25,863 nucleotides of DNA. Source: CAZRDB01 sp964598695 (GTDB lineage Bacteria; Armatimonadota; Zipacnadia; UBA1398). The position numbers and the translations under genes were made by a program. Shown in pieces: positions 15,942 through 23,736 of this stretch. Positions within the stretch are counted from its first letter, which is position 1. Each line of letters starts with the position of its first letter. Below the pieces are notes generated by a model. That model made no database searches. It was not told the DNA's origin and saw only the letters and a list, made by a program, of their open reading frames with translations. The stretch covers positions 1 through 25,863 of the forward strand of contig CAZRDB010000058.1 of the NCBI GenBank assembly GCA_964598695.1, given 5' to 3'.

Positions 15942-15969
15942 ACTCTACCACGCCCCGAACCGCTGTCAA
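15942..15969 (-). promoter_or_regulatory. Sigma70-type promoter of ffh operon
   Basis: On the minus strand a perfect TTGACA (15969-15964) is followed after 16 bases by TAGAGT (15947-15942). The predicted start is near 15935, with a leader of about 77 bases to the ffh ATG. The match is the best -35 in the window and fits a highly expressed ribosomal and SRP operon. Confidence 0.75.
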
Positions 15970-16072
15970 GGGCGCATGGCCGCCCCGCGTGGCGGTGCGC
16001 CGGAGCCCGAAGGGGGGGCAGGAAGCCTCGCCTCGCCGGCCGAACCACCTGGAACTTCCCAGGGAGGCCATC

Positions 16073-18703
16073 ATGCCTGACGAGACCACGATGCACGTTA
16101 TCTCACACACGCACTGGGACCGCGAGTGGTATCTCACGCGGGAGGAGTTCCGGATCCGCCTGGTCGACCTGGTCGACAACGTCTTGCGGATCCTGGACGA
16201 GGATCCCCAGTTCCGCGCCTTCCACCTCGACGGCCAGACGATCGCGCTCGACGACTACCTCGAGATCCGGCCCGAGAACGCCGATCGGATCCGGCGCCGG
16301 ATCCAGGAGGGCCGTCTGCTCCTGGGGCCGTGGTACGTGCTCAACGACCTCTACCTCACGAGCGGGGAGGCGACGATCCGCAACCTGCGGATGGGGATGG
16401 AGGCCGCCGAGGGATGGGGCGCCTGCATGCCCGTCGGCTACCTGCCCGACCAGTTCGGCAACATCGGTCAGATCCCGCAGATCCTCCGCGGGCTGGGCCT
16501 CGAGACGGCCGTCTTCGGTCGCGGCTACTCGCTCGTCGAGGGTCGGGAGTGCGAGTTCACCTGGGAGAGCCCCGACGGCTCGCAGGTTCTCACGAGCTTC
16601 ATGGCCTTCTGGTACAACAACGCGCAGCGGTTCCCGGCAGACCCCGCCGAGGCGCTCGCCTACGCCGAGCGCGCCGGCGGCCAGCTCGCGCCCCACTGCC
16701 CGAGCGGCCACCTGCTGCTGATGAACGGCGTCGACCACCTCGAGGCCCAGGCCAACCTGAGCCCGATCCTCGCCGGCCTGCGGGAGCGGCTTCCCGAGGG
16801 GCAGGCGATCATCCACTCGACCCTGCCCGAGTACCTTGAGGCCGTGCGCGCCGCGCGCGAGGCCCTCGGGGAGGCGAAGCCCCTCGCGGTCCACAAGGGC
16901 GAGCTGCGTGAGGACCGGCACGGCCAGGTCCTCGCCGGAACGCTCTCGGCCCGGATGTACCTCAAGCAGGCCAACGACCTCTGCCAGCGCCTGCTCGAGC
17001 GGATCGTCGAGCCGCTCGCCGCGCTCGCCCATGCCGCCGGCGCCGACTACCCGCACAGCCTGCTCCGCTACGCCTGGAAGCGGCTGATCGAGAACCACCC
17101 CCACGATTCGATCTGCGGTTGCTCGATCGACGAGACCCACGCAGACATGGAGCCGCGGTTCCGCCAAGTCGAGCAGGTCGGGCGCACGCTGGCGAAGCGC
17201 GCCCTGCGCGCGATCGCCGACGCGGCCGATACCGCGGCCCTGCCCGAGGACGCGATCCCCGTGGTCGTCGCCAACACGCTCCCGTGGGAGCGGACCGACG
17301 CGACGGAGATCACGGTCGACTTCCCGCTGGCGGGCGCGCCCCACGCCGTGCGGGTCGAGAGCGCGATCGGGGCGGAGGTGCCCTGCACCCTCCTCGAGCG
17401 GAGTGATCTCGTCCGCCGCGACCTCTCGCCGACCGAGCTGCCGGCGGCGGTGCCGGTCCGACGTTTCCGGCTGGGGCTGGTGGCGCGCGAGGTGCCCGCC
17501 TGCGGCCTGAGCTTGCTCGCCGTGCGGCCGGCCGGCGTCATGGCCGACGGCTCGGGCGGGGTGGTGCGCCGAGGTCTCTCGCTCGAGAACGACTACCTGC
17601 GGGTCCGAGTGGAGCGCAACGGCTCGCTCACGATCGAGGACCTGGTCTCCGGCGCGACCTACAGCGACCTGCTGGTGTTCGAGGACGGCGGCGACTGGGG
17701 CGACGAGTACAACCACCGCCGGCCGGTGCCGGACCGCGTCTGCACGACCCATAGCTGGTCGCCGACGGTTACCGTGGTCGAGTCGGGCCCCACGCGCGGC
17801 GCGATTGAGATCGCGGGCGAGTGGGTGCTGCCGCGCTCGGGCGGAGCGGGCGGGCGCAGTGGAGAGACCGTCGCCTGCTCGGTGCGGAGCGTCATCTCGC
17901 TGGCGGCGGGCGTGCCGCGGCTGGAGGTGGAGACGACGGTCACGAACTGGGCCGAGGACCACCGCCTGCGCGTGACCTTCCCGACCGACATCCGCTCCGA
18001 CACGCTGATCACCGAGGGCCAGCTCGACCTGGTCCGACGGCCCCACCAACCGCCGAAGGACTGGCCCCACGCCGCCACCACCCAGCCGCAGCAGGGGTTC
18101 TGCGCGGTCGAGAACGGCCATCGGGGCCTGTGTATCGCCAACGAGGGCCTTCCCGAGGTCGAGCTGCTCGATGATGCCCGCCGGACGATCGCGCTGACGC
18201 TGATGCGGTGCGTCGGGGTGCTGAGCGGGGGCGGAGAGGCGCAGGGCGTTGTCGACCACACTCCCGGCGCCCAGATGCTCGGCCAGTTCGTGTTCCGCTA
18301 CGGCGTGATCCCCTTCGGGGGCGCCCTGCTCACCTCGGGCGCGGTCCGCCAGGCGCACCAGCAGCGCGTCCCCCTCCGCCACGTGATGGCCGAGCGCCAC
18401 ACCGGCCCCCTGCCGGCGGGCGTCCCGCTGCTCGACCTCGAGCCGGAGTGCCTGATCCCGACGGCGACCAAGGTCTCGGAGGATGGACAGTGGCTGGTGC
18501 TTCGGTTCTTCCACGCGGGAGAGACGCCCGTCGAGGCGACGTTGCGCTCGGCGGCGGGGATCGCGGAGGTCCACCGTGCCGACCTGCGGGAGCGCTCCGT
18601 CGGCGCGCTGGCGCCGAACACCCGCGGCGAGGTCTCGCTGCAGGTGGAGCCGCACCGGATCGTCACGCTGCTCGTGCGGCCGGTGGGATGGAGGGCCGAG
18701 TAG
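16073..18703 (+). CDS. Alpha-mannosidase-like glycoside hydrolase, family GH38
   Basis: An 876-residue retaining glycosidase of the GH38 alpha-mannosidase family, probably cytosolic as no signal peptide is visible. MHVISHTHWDREWYLT carries the zinc ligands His14 and Asp16. GYLPDQFGNIGQIPQIL holds the nucleophile Asp126. ENHPHDSICGCSIDETH provides the zinc ligand His344. The middle helical domain and a C-terminal beta-sandwich region, with TLPWERTDATEI and CTLLERSDL, complete the usual layout. Length matches bacterial GH38 enzymes (about 850-1000). Likely substrates are alpha-mannosides or mannosyl-glycerate/glycans taken up into the cell; the specific one is not visible. The ATG at 16073 has AGGGAGG 5 bases upstream. 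Its stop TAG overlaps the GTG start of the next gene. Confidence 0.95.
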   Translation: MPDETTMHVISHTHWDREWYLTREEFRIRLVDLVDNVLRILDEDPQFRAFHLDGQTIALDDYLEIRPENADRIRRRIQEGRLLLGPWYVLNDLYLTSGEATIRNLRMGMEAAEGWGACMPVGYLPDQFGNIGQIPQILRGLGLETAVFGRGYSLVEGRECEFTWESPDGSQVLTSFMAFWYNNAQRFPADPAEALAYAERAGGQLAPHCPSGHLLLMNGVDHLEAQANLSPILAGLRERLPEGQAIIHSTLPEYLEAVRAAREALGEAKPLAVHKGELREDRHGQVLAGTLSARMYLKQANDLCQRLLERIVEPLAALAHAAGADYPHSLLRYAWKRLIENHPHDSICGCSIDETHADMEPRFRQVEQVGRTLAKRALRAIADAADTAALPEDAIPVVVANTLPWERTDATEITVDFPLAGAPHAVRVESAIGAEVPCTLLERSDLVRRDLSPTELPAAVPVRRFRLGLVAREVPACGLSLLAVRPAGVMADGSGGVVRRGLSLENDYLRVRVERNGSLTIEDLVSGATYSDLLVFEDGGDWGDEYNHRRPVPDRVCTTHSWSPTVTVVESGPTRGAIEIAGEWVLPRSGGAGGRSGETVACSVRSVISLAAGVPRLEVETTVTNWAEDHRLRVTFPTDIRSDTLITEGQLDLVRRPHQPPKDWPHAATTQPQQGFCAVENGHRGLCIANEGLPEVELLDDARRTIALTLMRCVGVLSGGGEAQGVVDHTPGAQMLGQFVFRYGVIPFGGALLTSGAVRQAHQQRVPLRHVMAERHTGPLPAGVPLLDLEPECLIPTATKVSEDGQWLVLRFFHAGETPVEATLRSAAGIAEVHRADLRERSVGALAPNTRGEVSLQVEPHRIVTLLVRPVGWRAE

Positions 18704-19773
18704 TGGGGATCGAGAACCTGCGCGGCCGGATCGATCAGCTCGATGAGGAGATCGTGCGGCTGCTCAACGAACGGGCCCGGATCGCGATCGACGTGCGCGA
18801 GGCGAAGCGGACCTCGGCCGGTGAGGTGGGCACGACGTACGTCCCGAGCCGGGAGCGTTCCGTGCTCGAGCACGTCGTCGGCTCGAGCAGCGGCGACATG
18901 CCGGCCGACTCGCTGCGGGCCATCTACCGCGAGATCATCTCGGCCACGCGCGAGTTGCAGCGGCAGCACACGGTTGCCTACTTCGGCGGCCCGGCGAGCT
19001 TCACACACGCGGCGGCGCTGCTCCACTTCGGCCAGCAGTGCGAGTTCGTGCCGATCGGCGACATCCACGGGATCTTCTCGGCGGTGGAGACCAAGGCGGC
19101 CCACTACGGGGTGGTGCCGATCGAGAACTCCACCGAGGGCGTGATCCCGGCGACGCTCGACCAGTTCGTGAACTCGCCGGCCCGGATCGTCGCCGAGACC
19201 TACATGGAGATCCACCACTGCCTGCTGGCTCGCGTCCCGATCGAGCAGGTCGAGCGGGTCTACTCCCACCCCCAGCCGATCGCGCAGTGCGAGGGCTGGC
19301 TGCGCCGGGTGCTCCCGCAGGCGAAGCTGATCGAGGTCAGCTCGACGCCGCAGGGCGCCCGCGAGGCCGCCGACGACCCCAACGGCGCCGCGATCGCCAC
19401 GAAGCTGGCCGCCGACATCTACGACCTGAACATCCTCGAGGAGCGGATCGAGGACTACGCGATCAACCGGACCCGGTTCTGGGTGATCGGACGCGAGGTG
19501 CTGCCCCCGTCGGGACGCGACAAGACCTCGCTGCTGTTCTCGACCCGGCACGAAGCCGGCTCGCTCTACCGCGCGTTGCGCGCGTTCGCCGACTACGGGA
19601 TCAGTCTCACCATGATCCAGAGCCGTCCGGCGAAGCACACCGCATGGGAGTACGTCTTCTTCATCGATCTGGCGGGACACCCCGACGACGAAGGGGTCAG
19701 AGGGGCGATGCGGGAGCTGGAGAGCGCCTCCGTGTTCCTGCGGGTACTGGGGTCGTACCCCGAGGCCGTCTAG
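18703..19773 (+). CDS. pheA: Bifunctional chorismate mutase / prephenate dehydratase
   Basis: Converts chorismate to prephenate and then to phenylpyruvate for phenylalanine synthesis. The 356-residue protein has an AroQ-type chorismate mutase (LRGRIDQLDEEIVRLLNERA, about 1-85). A prephenate dehydratase domain follows, with TVAYFGGPASFTHAAA at 90-105, IENSTEGVIP, SHPQPIAQC and the catalytic TRF motif at Thr257-Phe259. An ACT domain (about 270-350) contains AGSLYRALRAF and QSRP. Two family signatures are changed: YFGGPASFT replaces the usual YLGPEGTFS, and QSRP replaces ESRP in the phenylalanine-binding region, so feedback control may differ. The GTG at 18703 is preceded by GGAGGG at a 7-base distance and shares one base with the mannosidase stop (TAGTG). 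Confidence 0.95.
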   Translation: MGIENLRGRIDQLDEEIVRLLNERARIAIDVREAKRTSAGEVGTTYVPSRERSVLEHVVGSSSGDMPADSLRAIYREIISATRELQRQHTVAYFGGPASFTHAAALLHFGQQCEFVPIGDIHGIFSAVETKAAHYGVVPIENSTEGVIPATLDQFVNSPARIVAETYMEIHHCLLARVPIEQVERVYSHPQPIAQCEGWLRRVLPQAKLIEVSSTPQGAREAADDPNGAAIATKLAADIYDLNILEERIEDYAINRTRFWVIGREVLPPSGRDKTSLLFSTRHEAGSLYRALRAFADYGISLTMIQSRPAKHTAWEYVFFIDLAGHPDDEGVRGAMRELESASVFLRVLGSYPEAV

Positions 19774-19812
19774 AGTGCTCGCGGGACGCGGGCGTTGGGA
19801 GGATCGGATCCG

Positions 19813-21672
19813 ATGGGACGTCGCGCCTGGCCTGGCTTAGCCCTGCTCTGCACGTTGTGCCTGCGGCTCGAAGCCGCGCCGATCTCGTGGGGAGCCCACG
19901 CGGACCTGAGCGCGAGCTGCTCGCGCTTCAGCGCCTACGACATGGACGGCGACCGGACCCGGGAGATCGAATCGCTCTCCCCGATCCGCCGACTCAGCGC
20001 CGAGCCGGCGGGCGGCGGCGACGCCCCCTTGGTCCTGCTCCTGCTCGAGGAGCGGCTCGCCGATCCCGCGCGGGAGAAGGGCGACCTCCGGCCGGCGCTC
20101 GAGACCTACGTGCGCGACCTCGCGGCCGAGGGCTTCCGGGCGGCGACCGTGAGCGCGCGCGTCTACGGCGGCCCCATCCACCAGGATGGTCGGACGGTCC
20201 TCGCCCTGCGCGAGTTCCTGCGTGACGTGCGCCGGTCACACCCGGAGCTACAGGCCGTCGTTCTGATCGGCGACTTCCCCGAGGCCTTCCTCGTGCGCCA
20301 GTACAACTGGTGGCTCAAGCAGCCCGTGACGCTGCACGCGGGCACCCCGCAGGCGGCCACCTACGGCGATCCGGGCGGCGTCGACTACCTCCGCTCGGTG
20401 CCCGAGCCCGTCGCGCTCCGCACCGACCTGATCCTGGGCGATCTCGACGGCAACTGGGAGAAGCTGTACCACCGGGCGCCCGAGGACCTGCCCTACCTCT
20501 ACGCCGTCTACCTGCAAGGCCGCGAGGCGGCCTCCGGTCCTGCCGACGCGACCGAGGAAGGCACGATCCGCTTCGAGGACTTCTTCCTCCTGCAGGACGG
20601 GCGGTACGTGCTGGCCCGCCGGCCGGAGGGCAAGCACATCGTCATGGCCCAGCTGGCCGACGACGCCGAGTGTACCGCGGAGGACCTGGCGCTCCCCAAC
20701 CCCATGGCGCGCCCGGAGATCTGGGTCTCGCGGCTGAACGCGCGGCACGCCTCGGTCGTGCCCGATCCGAACCTCACCGACAGCCAGGGGCGCCACCTAC
20801 TCGATGGCCGCGGGATGCCGCAGACGCTGACCTTCGCGAGCCCGGAGGCCACCCCGAGACCGCACGCGATCTGGGCGCCCTCCGAGCGCGAGGAGCGGGA
20901 GATGCTCGACGCATGGCTCGCGGGCCGCCACCGGTTCCATCTGCGCGACCTGGGCGACGGCTGGCGGCCGGCGGCGATCGGGACCGGTTGGGGCTCGTCG
21001 ATCCCGGCCTGCCAGGCGAGCTTCGCCGAGTGGAGCGGCTTCGCCGAGGCCGGGTACGACGTGGTGCGGGAGGACACAAACCTCCAGGAGGTGGTCGACT
21101 GGTTCCAGCGGCCAGCCGTGGCCCGGGCGATGAAGGCGCACGGCGACCCGTGGGGCTGCTCCTGGGTCGATGCGCCCGACGTGGCCGCGCTCGAGAAGAG
21201 CGTCGGGCCGGTGCTCTACAACTGGAAGCGCGACGGCGCGACGCTCACGCCGGGGATCGCGACACCCGGCAAGCTCGACTTCGCGATCACGCGGAGCCTC
21301 TATGAGTCCGGCAAGGCGCCTCTCTCTCCGGCCGTCTGGATGTACACGGCCTGTGAGGGGACAGCGCCGCAGGGGGGGGCGGATCTGCCCTACACCGATC
21401 CCGCCTACGGCCGTTGGCAGGGCGCGGAGGCCATCACCTTCCACCTGGGAGCCCTCGCGCTGATCGGGCGCTCGAAGGTCTTCTACGACGAGCCCAGCGA
21501 GATGTGGGAGACGCTCGGCAAGGGCGGGAGCATGGGCGAGGTCTGGCGCCACTACTACGACCTCGAGGCAGCCGATCCCACGGCCGCGCGCGACAACGGG
21601 ATCGGCTGCAAGCGCGCCTACTTCTGGTACATGACCGGCGATTGCACGGTGCGGCTCCGGCCGGCGCCGTAG
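19813..21672 (+). CDS. Secreted gingipain-like (C25-type, clan CD) cysteine peptidase, divergent
   Basis: A 619-residue exported protein. It starts MGRRAWPGLALLCTLCLRLEA, a signal peptide. After a short Asp-rich stretch (DMDGDRTRE) there is an alpha/beta domain with PLVLLLLEERL, then AVVLIGDFPEAFL (about 148-158), the C25-like lead-in strand and GD turn. TDLILGDLDGNW (204-215) matches the acidic DLDGxW element of that family. Downstream, MKAHGDPWG holds His443-Gly444, and VWMYTACEG holds Cys514, followed by GAEAITFHLGALALIGRS. This order (HG, then Ala-Cys, then Gly-rich helix) is that of caspase-like/gingipain peptidases. The family call is by motif and layout, not by search; an inactive or non-peptidase member is possible. 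The ATG at 19813 has GGGAGG 11 bases upstream. No cell-wall or T9SS sorting domain is seen at the end. Confidence 0.7.
   Translation: MGRRAWPGLALLCTLCLRLEAAPISWGAHADLSASCSRFSAYDMDGDRTREIESLSPIRRLSAEPAGGGDAPLVLLLLEERLADPAREKGDLRPALETYVRDLAAEGFRAATVSARVYGGPIHQDGRTVLALREFLRDVRRSHPELQAVVLIGDFPEAFLVRQYNWWLKQPVTLHAGTPQAATYGDPGGVDYLRSVPEPVALRTDLILGDLDGNWEKLYHRAPEDLPYLYAVYLQGREAASGPADATEEGTIRFEDFFLLQDGRYVLARRPEGKHIVMAQLADDAECTAEDLALPNPMARPEIWVSRLNARHASVVPDPNLTDSQGRHLLDGRGMPQTLTFASPEATPRPHAIWAPSEREEREMLDAWLAGRHRFHLRDLGDGWRPAAIGTGWGSSIPACQASFAEWSGFAEAGYDVVREDTNLQEVVDWFQRPAVARAMKAHGDPWGCSWVDAPDVAALEKSVGPVLYNWKRDGATLTPGIATPGKLDFAITRSLYESGKAPLSPAVWMYTACEGTAPQGGADLPYTDPAYGRWQGAEAITFHLGALALIGRSKVFYDEPSEMWETLGKGGSMGEVWRHYYDLEAADPTAARDNGIGCKRAYFWYMTGDCTVRLRPAP
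21372..21379. repeat. G8 tract in peptidase gene
   Basis: Eight consecutive G lie in codons a few residues after the presumed catalytic Cys514 (PQGGAD). A slip of one base would truncate the protein just after the active site. Similar C8/G8 runs occur in two lepB genes, so chance is likely in this G+C-rich DNA. Confidence 0.6.
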
Positions 21673-21691
21673 GTCGCGGCCGTTTGCGTCG

Positions 21692-21705
21692 CCCCCAGCC
21701 GGGGG
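21692..21705. other. Short hairpin before cyclase start
   Basis: CCCCC (21692-21696) and GGGGG (21701-21705) pair with loop AGCC. The GGGGG is also the best Shine-Dalgarno for the ATG at 21718, so the stem could mask ribosome binding. Weak, and chance is possible. Confidence 0.3.
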
Positions 21706-21717
21706 TATCTCCCGGGT

Positions 21718-23736
21718 ATGGAACCAGGCGCCGCGAGCGGCAGGTCCGTGCTTGCGGAGCGGCGGCAGCGCAGTCTGCAGGCGTGCGTCGCTTTCGCCGG
21801 CTTGGCCTGCGCCGTGTTCCTGCGGTGGCCGAGCGCCTACTCCACGCTCGAGCAGACCGCCTACGACACGGCCAACCGCTACCGGCCCAACCCACCCCCG
21901 TTGCGGGAGATCCTCCTGGTGACGATCGACGACGAGAGCCTGAGCGACGACGCGCTCGGCCGCTTCCCTTGGCCCCGCCGCACGTTCGCCCGGATCGTCG
22001 ACAACCTGGCCGGCGCGCGGGCGATCGGCCTCGATGTGCTGTTCTTCGAGCGGGACGCGAACGACCCCGAGGGCGACGAGGCGCTCCGTAGCGCGATCGA
22101 GCGGGCGGGCAACGTCGTGCTGCCCACGAGCATCCGGGAGCGGCCGGGGGCCGGTCCGGACTTCGAGCGCCGCCTCGCGGCCGTGCGTGAGCGCCTGACG
22201 CCGATCCCCAGTCCGCAGGAGACCTACGTGGACTCCGCGCTGTTCGACGGCCCCCTGCCCGAGTACGCACGGGCCGCCTCCGGGTTGGGCTTCGCCAACA
22301 TGGTGGAAGACGGCGACGGGCGGTACCGCCGCGCGCGGCCGTGCTACGGCGCCGACGACGGCGGCCTGTATCCGAACTTCGCGGCCGAGGTGGCGCGGGT
22401 GGCGACGGGGCGATCCGCGGAGACCTTCTACGGCTCGTACCCGGGCGCGCTGGAGGTCACCGATGCGAGGCGGCTCGCCCTCTCGGGCGGCGAGATGTGG
22501 ATCCACTTCGGCGGTCCGGCGGGGAGCGTGCCTCGGGTCTCGGCGGCCGACGTCGCACGGGGCCTGCTCCCGCGCGAGCGGTACGAGGGCAAGATCGTGC
22601 TGATCGGCGCCACGGCGGCCGGCCTGTACGATATCCGTCCCGCGCCCTATCGCGGCGCGGAGGGGCGGATGTTCGGGATCGAACTGAACGCCAACACGGT
22701 CCACTCGATCCTCGAGGCGCCCGTTCTCCGCACCGAGCCGGCATGGCTCGTCTGTCTCACGATGCTGGCGCTCGGCCTGGGCGCGGGCTGGCTGATGTGG
22801 TCGGCCCGCGTGGTCGGCGGAACCGTCGCCTTCGCGGCGCTGCTGGTCGTCGCCGTGGGCGCGTACCTCGCGGCGTTCTGGTTCGGCCACGTGATTGCCT
22901 CCGTCGCTCCGCCGCTCGTGGCGGTGACGGGGGCGGCCGCGATCGCGCTCGCCGACCGCCTCCTCGCCGAGTCTCGGATGCGCCGGCGGATGGTCGATGT
23001 GTTCGCCTCGTACGTCGCTCCGGAGGTCGCCGAGCACCTCGCGCGCAACCCGGACGACCTCGCCCTTGGGGGAACCCGCCGCAACGTGACCGTGATGTTC
23101 ACCGACATCCGCGGTTTCACCACGATCTCGGAGGATGCGGAGCCGCAAGCGCTCATGGAGCAGATGACGGAGTATTTCACCTCGATGGTCGGTGCGGTCT
23201 TCCGTTGCCGAGGGCTGGTCGACAAGTTCATCGGCGACGGCATGATGGCGCTGTGGGGCTGCTTCGGTGAGGAGAACCCACAGGAACCGCGGAATGCCGT
23301 ATTGGCGGCCCTGATGATGCGCGAGGTGCTGCCGGGGCTCAACGCGCGCTGGCGCGCGCAAGGACGTCCGGCCCTCCGGATCGGCATCGCGGTGCACACG
23401 GGCTCGGCGATCGTGGGCAACATGGGCTCGGCCCGGAAGTGGAACTACACGGCCACGGGCGACACGGTGAACACGGCCGCGCGCATCGAGGAGCTGTGCA
23501 AGCAGTACCAGGCGCGGTGGGAGACGACGATCCTCGTGAGCGAGGATGTCGCGAGCGCGATCGGGGACCTTGCCCTGCTGGAGCGCATGGGGGAGACCCC
23601 GATCCGAGGACGGTCGCGTCCGGTCGGGATCTACGCGGTTCTGGGCGCGCGATCGTCGGAAGGGGGCGAGGAACATGCCTCGCAGGCCGAAGGACAGCGG
23701 GCAGAAGCCGAAGACGGACACCCAGCTCATCCGTGA
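21718..23736 (+). CDS. CHASE2-domain adenylate cyclase (class III)
   Basis: A 672-residue membrane receptor-cyclase. A first membrane helix (about 21-37) precedes an extracytoplasmic CHASE2 domain (about 40-335) with LLVTIDDESL and GRFPWPRRTFARIVD, both typical. Three membrane helices follow (about 343-405). The C-terminal cyclase holds the metal ligand Asp463 in VMFTDIRGFTTIS. VDKFIGDGMMALW carries Lys503, expected for ATP preference, and the second metal Asp507. ATGDTVNTAARIE gives Asp582 and the transition-state Asn585 and Arg589. All catalytic residues for making cAMP are present, so it should be active; the CHASE2 ligand is unknown. It ends with a low-complexity Glu/Ala/Gly tail overlapping fecR-like gene by 62 bases. 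The ATG at 21718 is preceded by GGGGGT; the start is reasonable but not decided by it. Confidence 0.93.
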   Translation: MEPGAASGRSVLAERRQRSLQACVAFAGLACAVFLRWPSAYSTLEQTAYDTANRYRPNPPPLREILLVTIDDESLSDDALGRFPWPRRTFARIVDNLAGARAIGLDVLFFERDANDPEGDEALRSAIERAGNVVLPTSIRERPGAGPDFERRLAAVRERLTPIPSPQETYVDSALFDGPLPEYARAASGLGFANMVEDGDGRYRRARPCYGADDGGLYPNFAAEVARVATGRSAETFYGSYPGALEVTDARRLALSGGEMWIHFGGPAGSVPRVSAADVARGLLPRERYEGKIVLIGATAAGLYDIRPAPYRGAEGRMFGIELNANTVHSILEAPVLRTEPAWLVCLTMLALGLGAGWLMWSARVVGGTVAFAALLVVAVGAYLAAFWFGHVIASVAPPLVAVTGAAAIALADRLLAESRMRRRMVDVFASYVAPEVAEHLARNPDDLALGGTRRNVTVMFTDIRGFTTISEDAEPQALMEQMTEYFTSMVGAVFRCRGLVDKFIGDGMMALWGCFGEENPQEPRNAVLAALMMREVLPGLNARWRAQGRPALRIGIAVHTGSAIVGNMGSARKWNYTATGDTVNTAARIEELCKQYQARWETTILVSEDVASAIGDLALLERMGETPIRGRSRPVGIYAVLGARSSEGGEEHASQAEGQRAEAEDGHPAHP

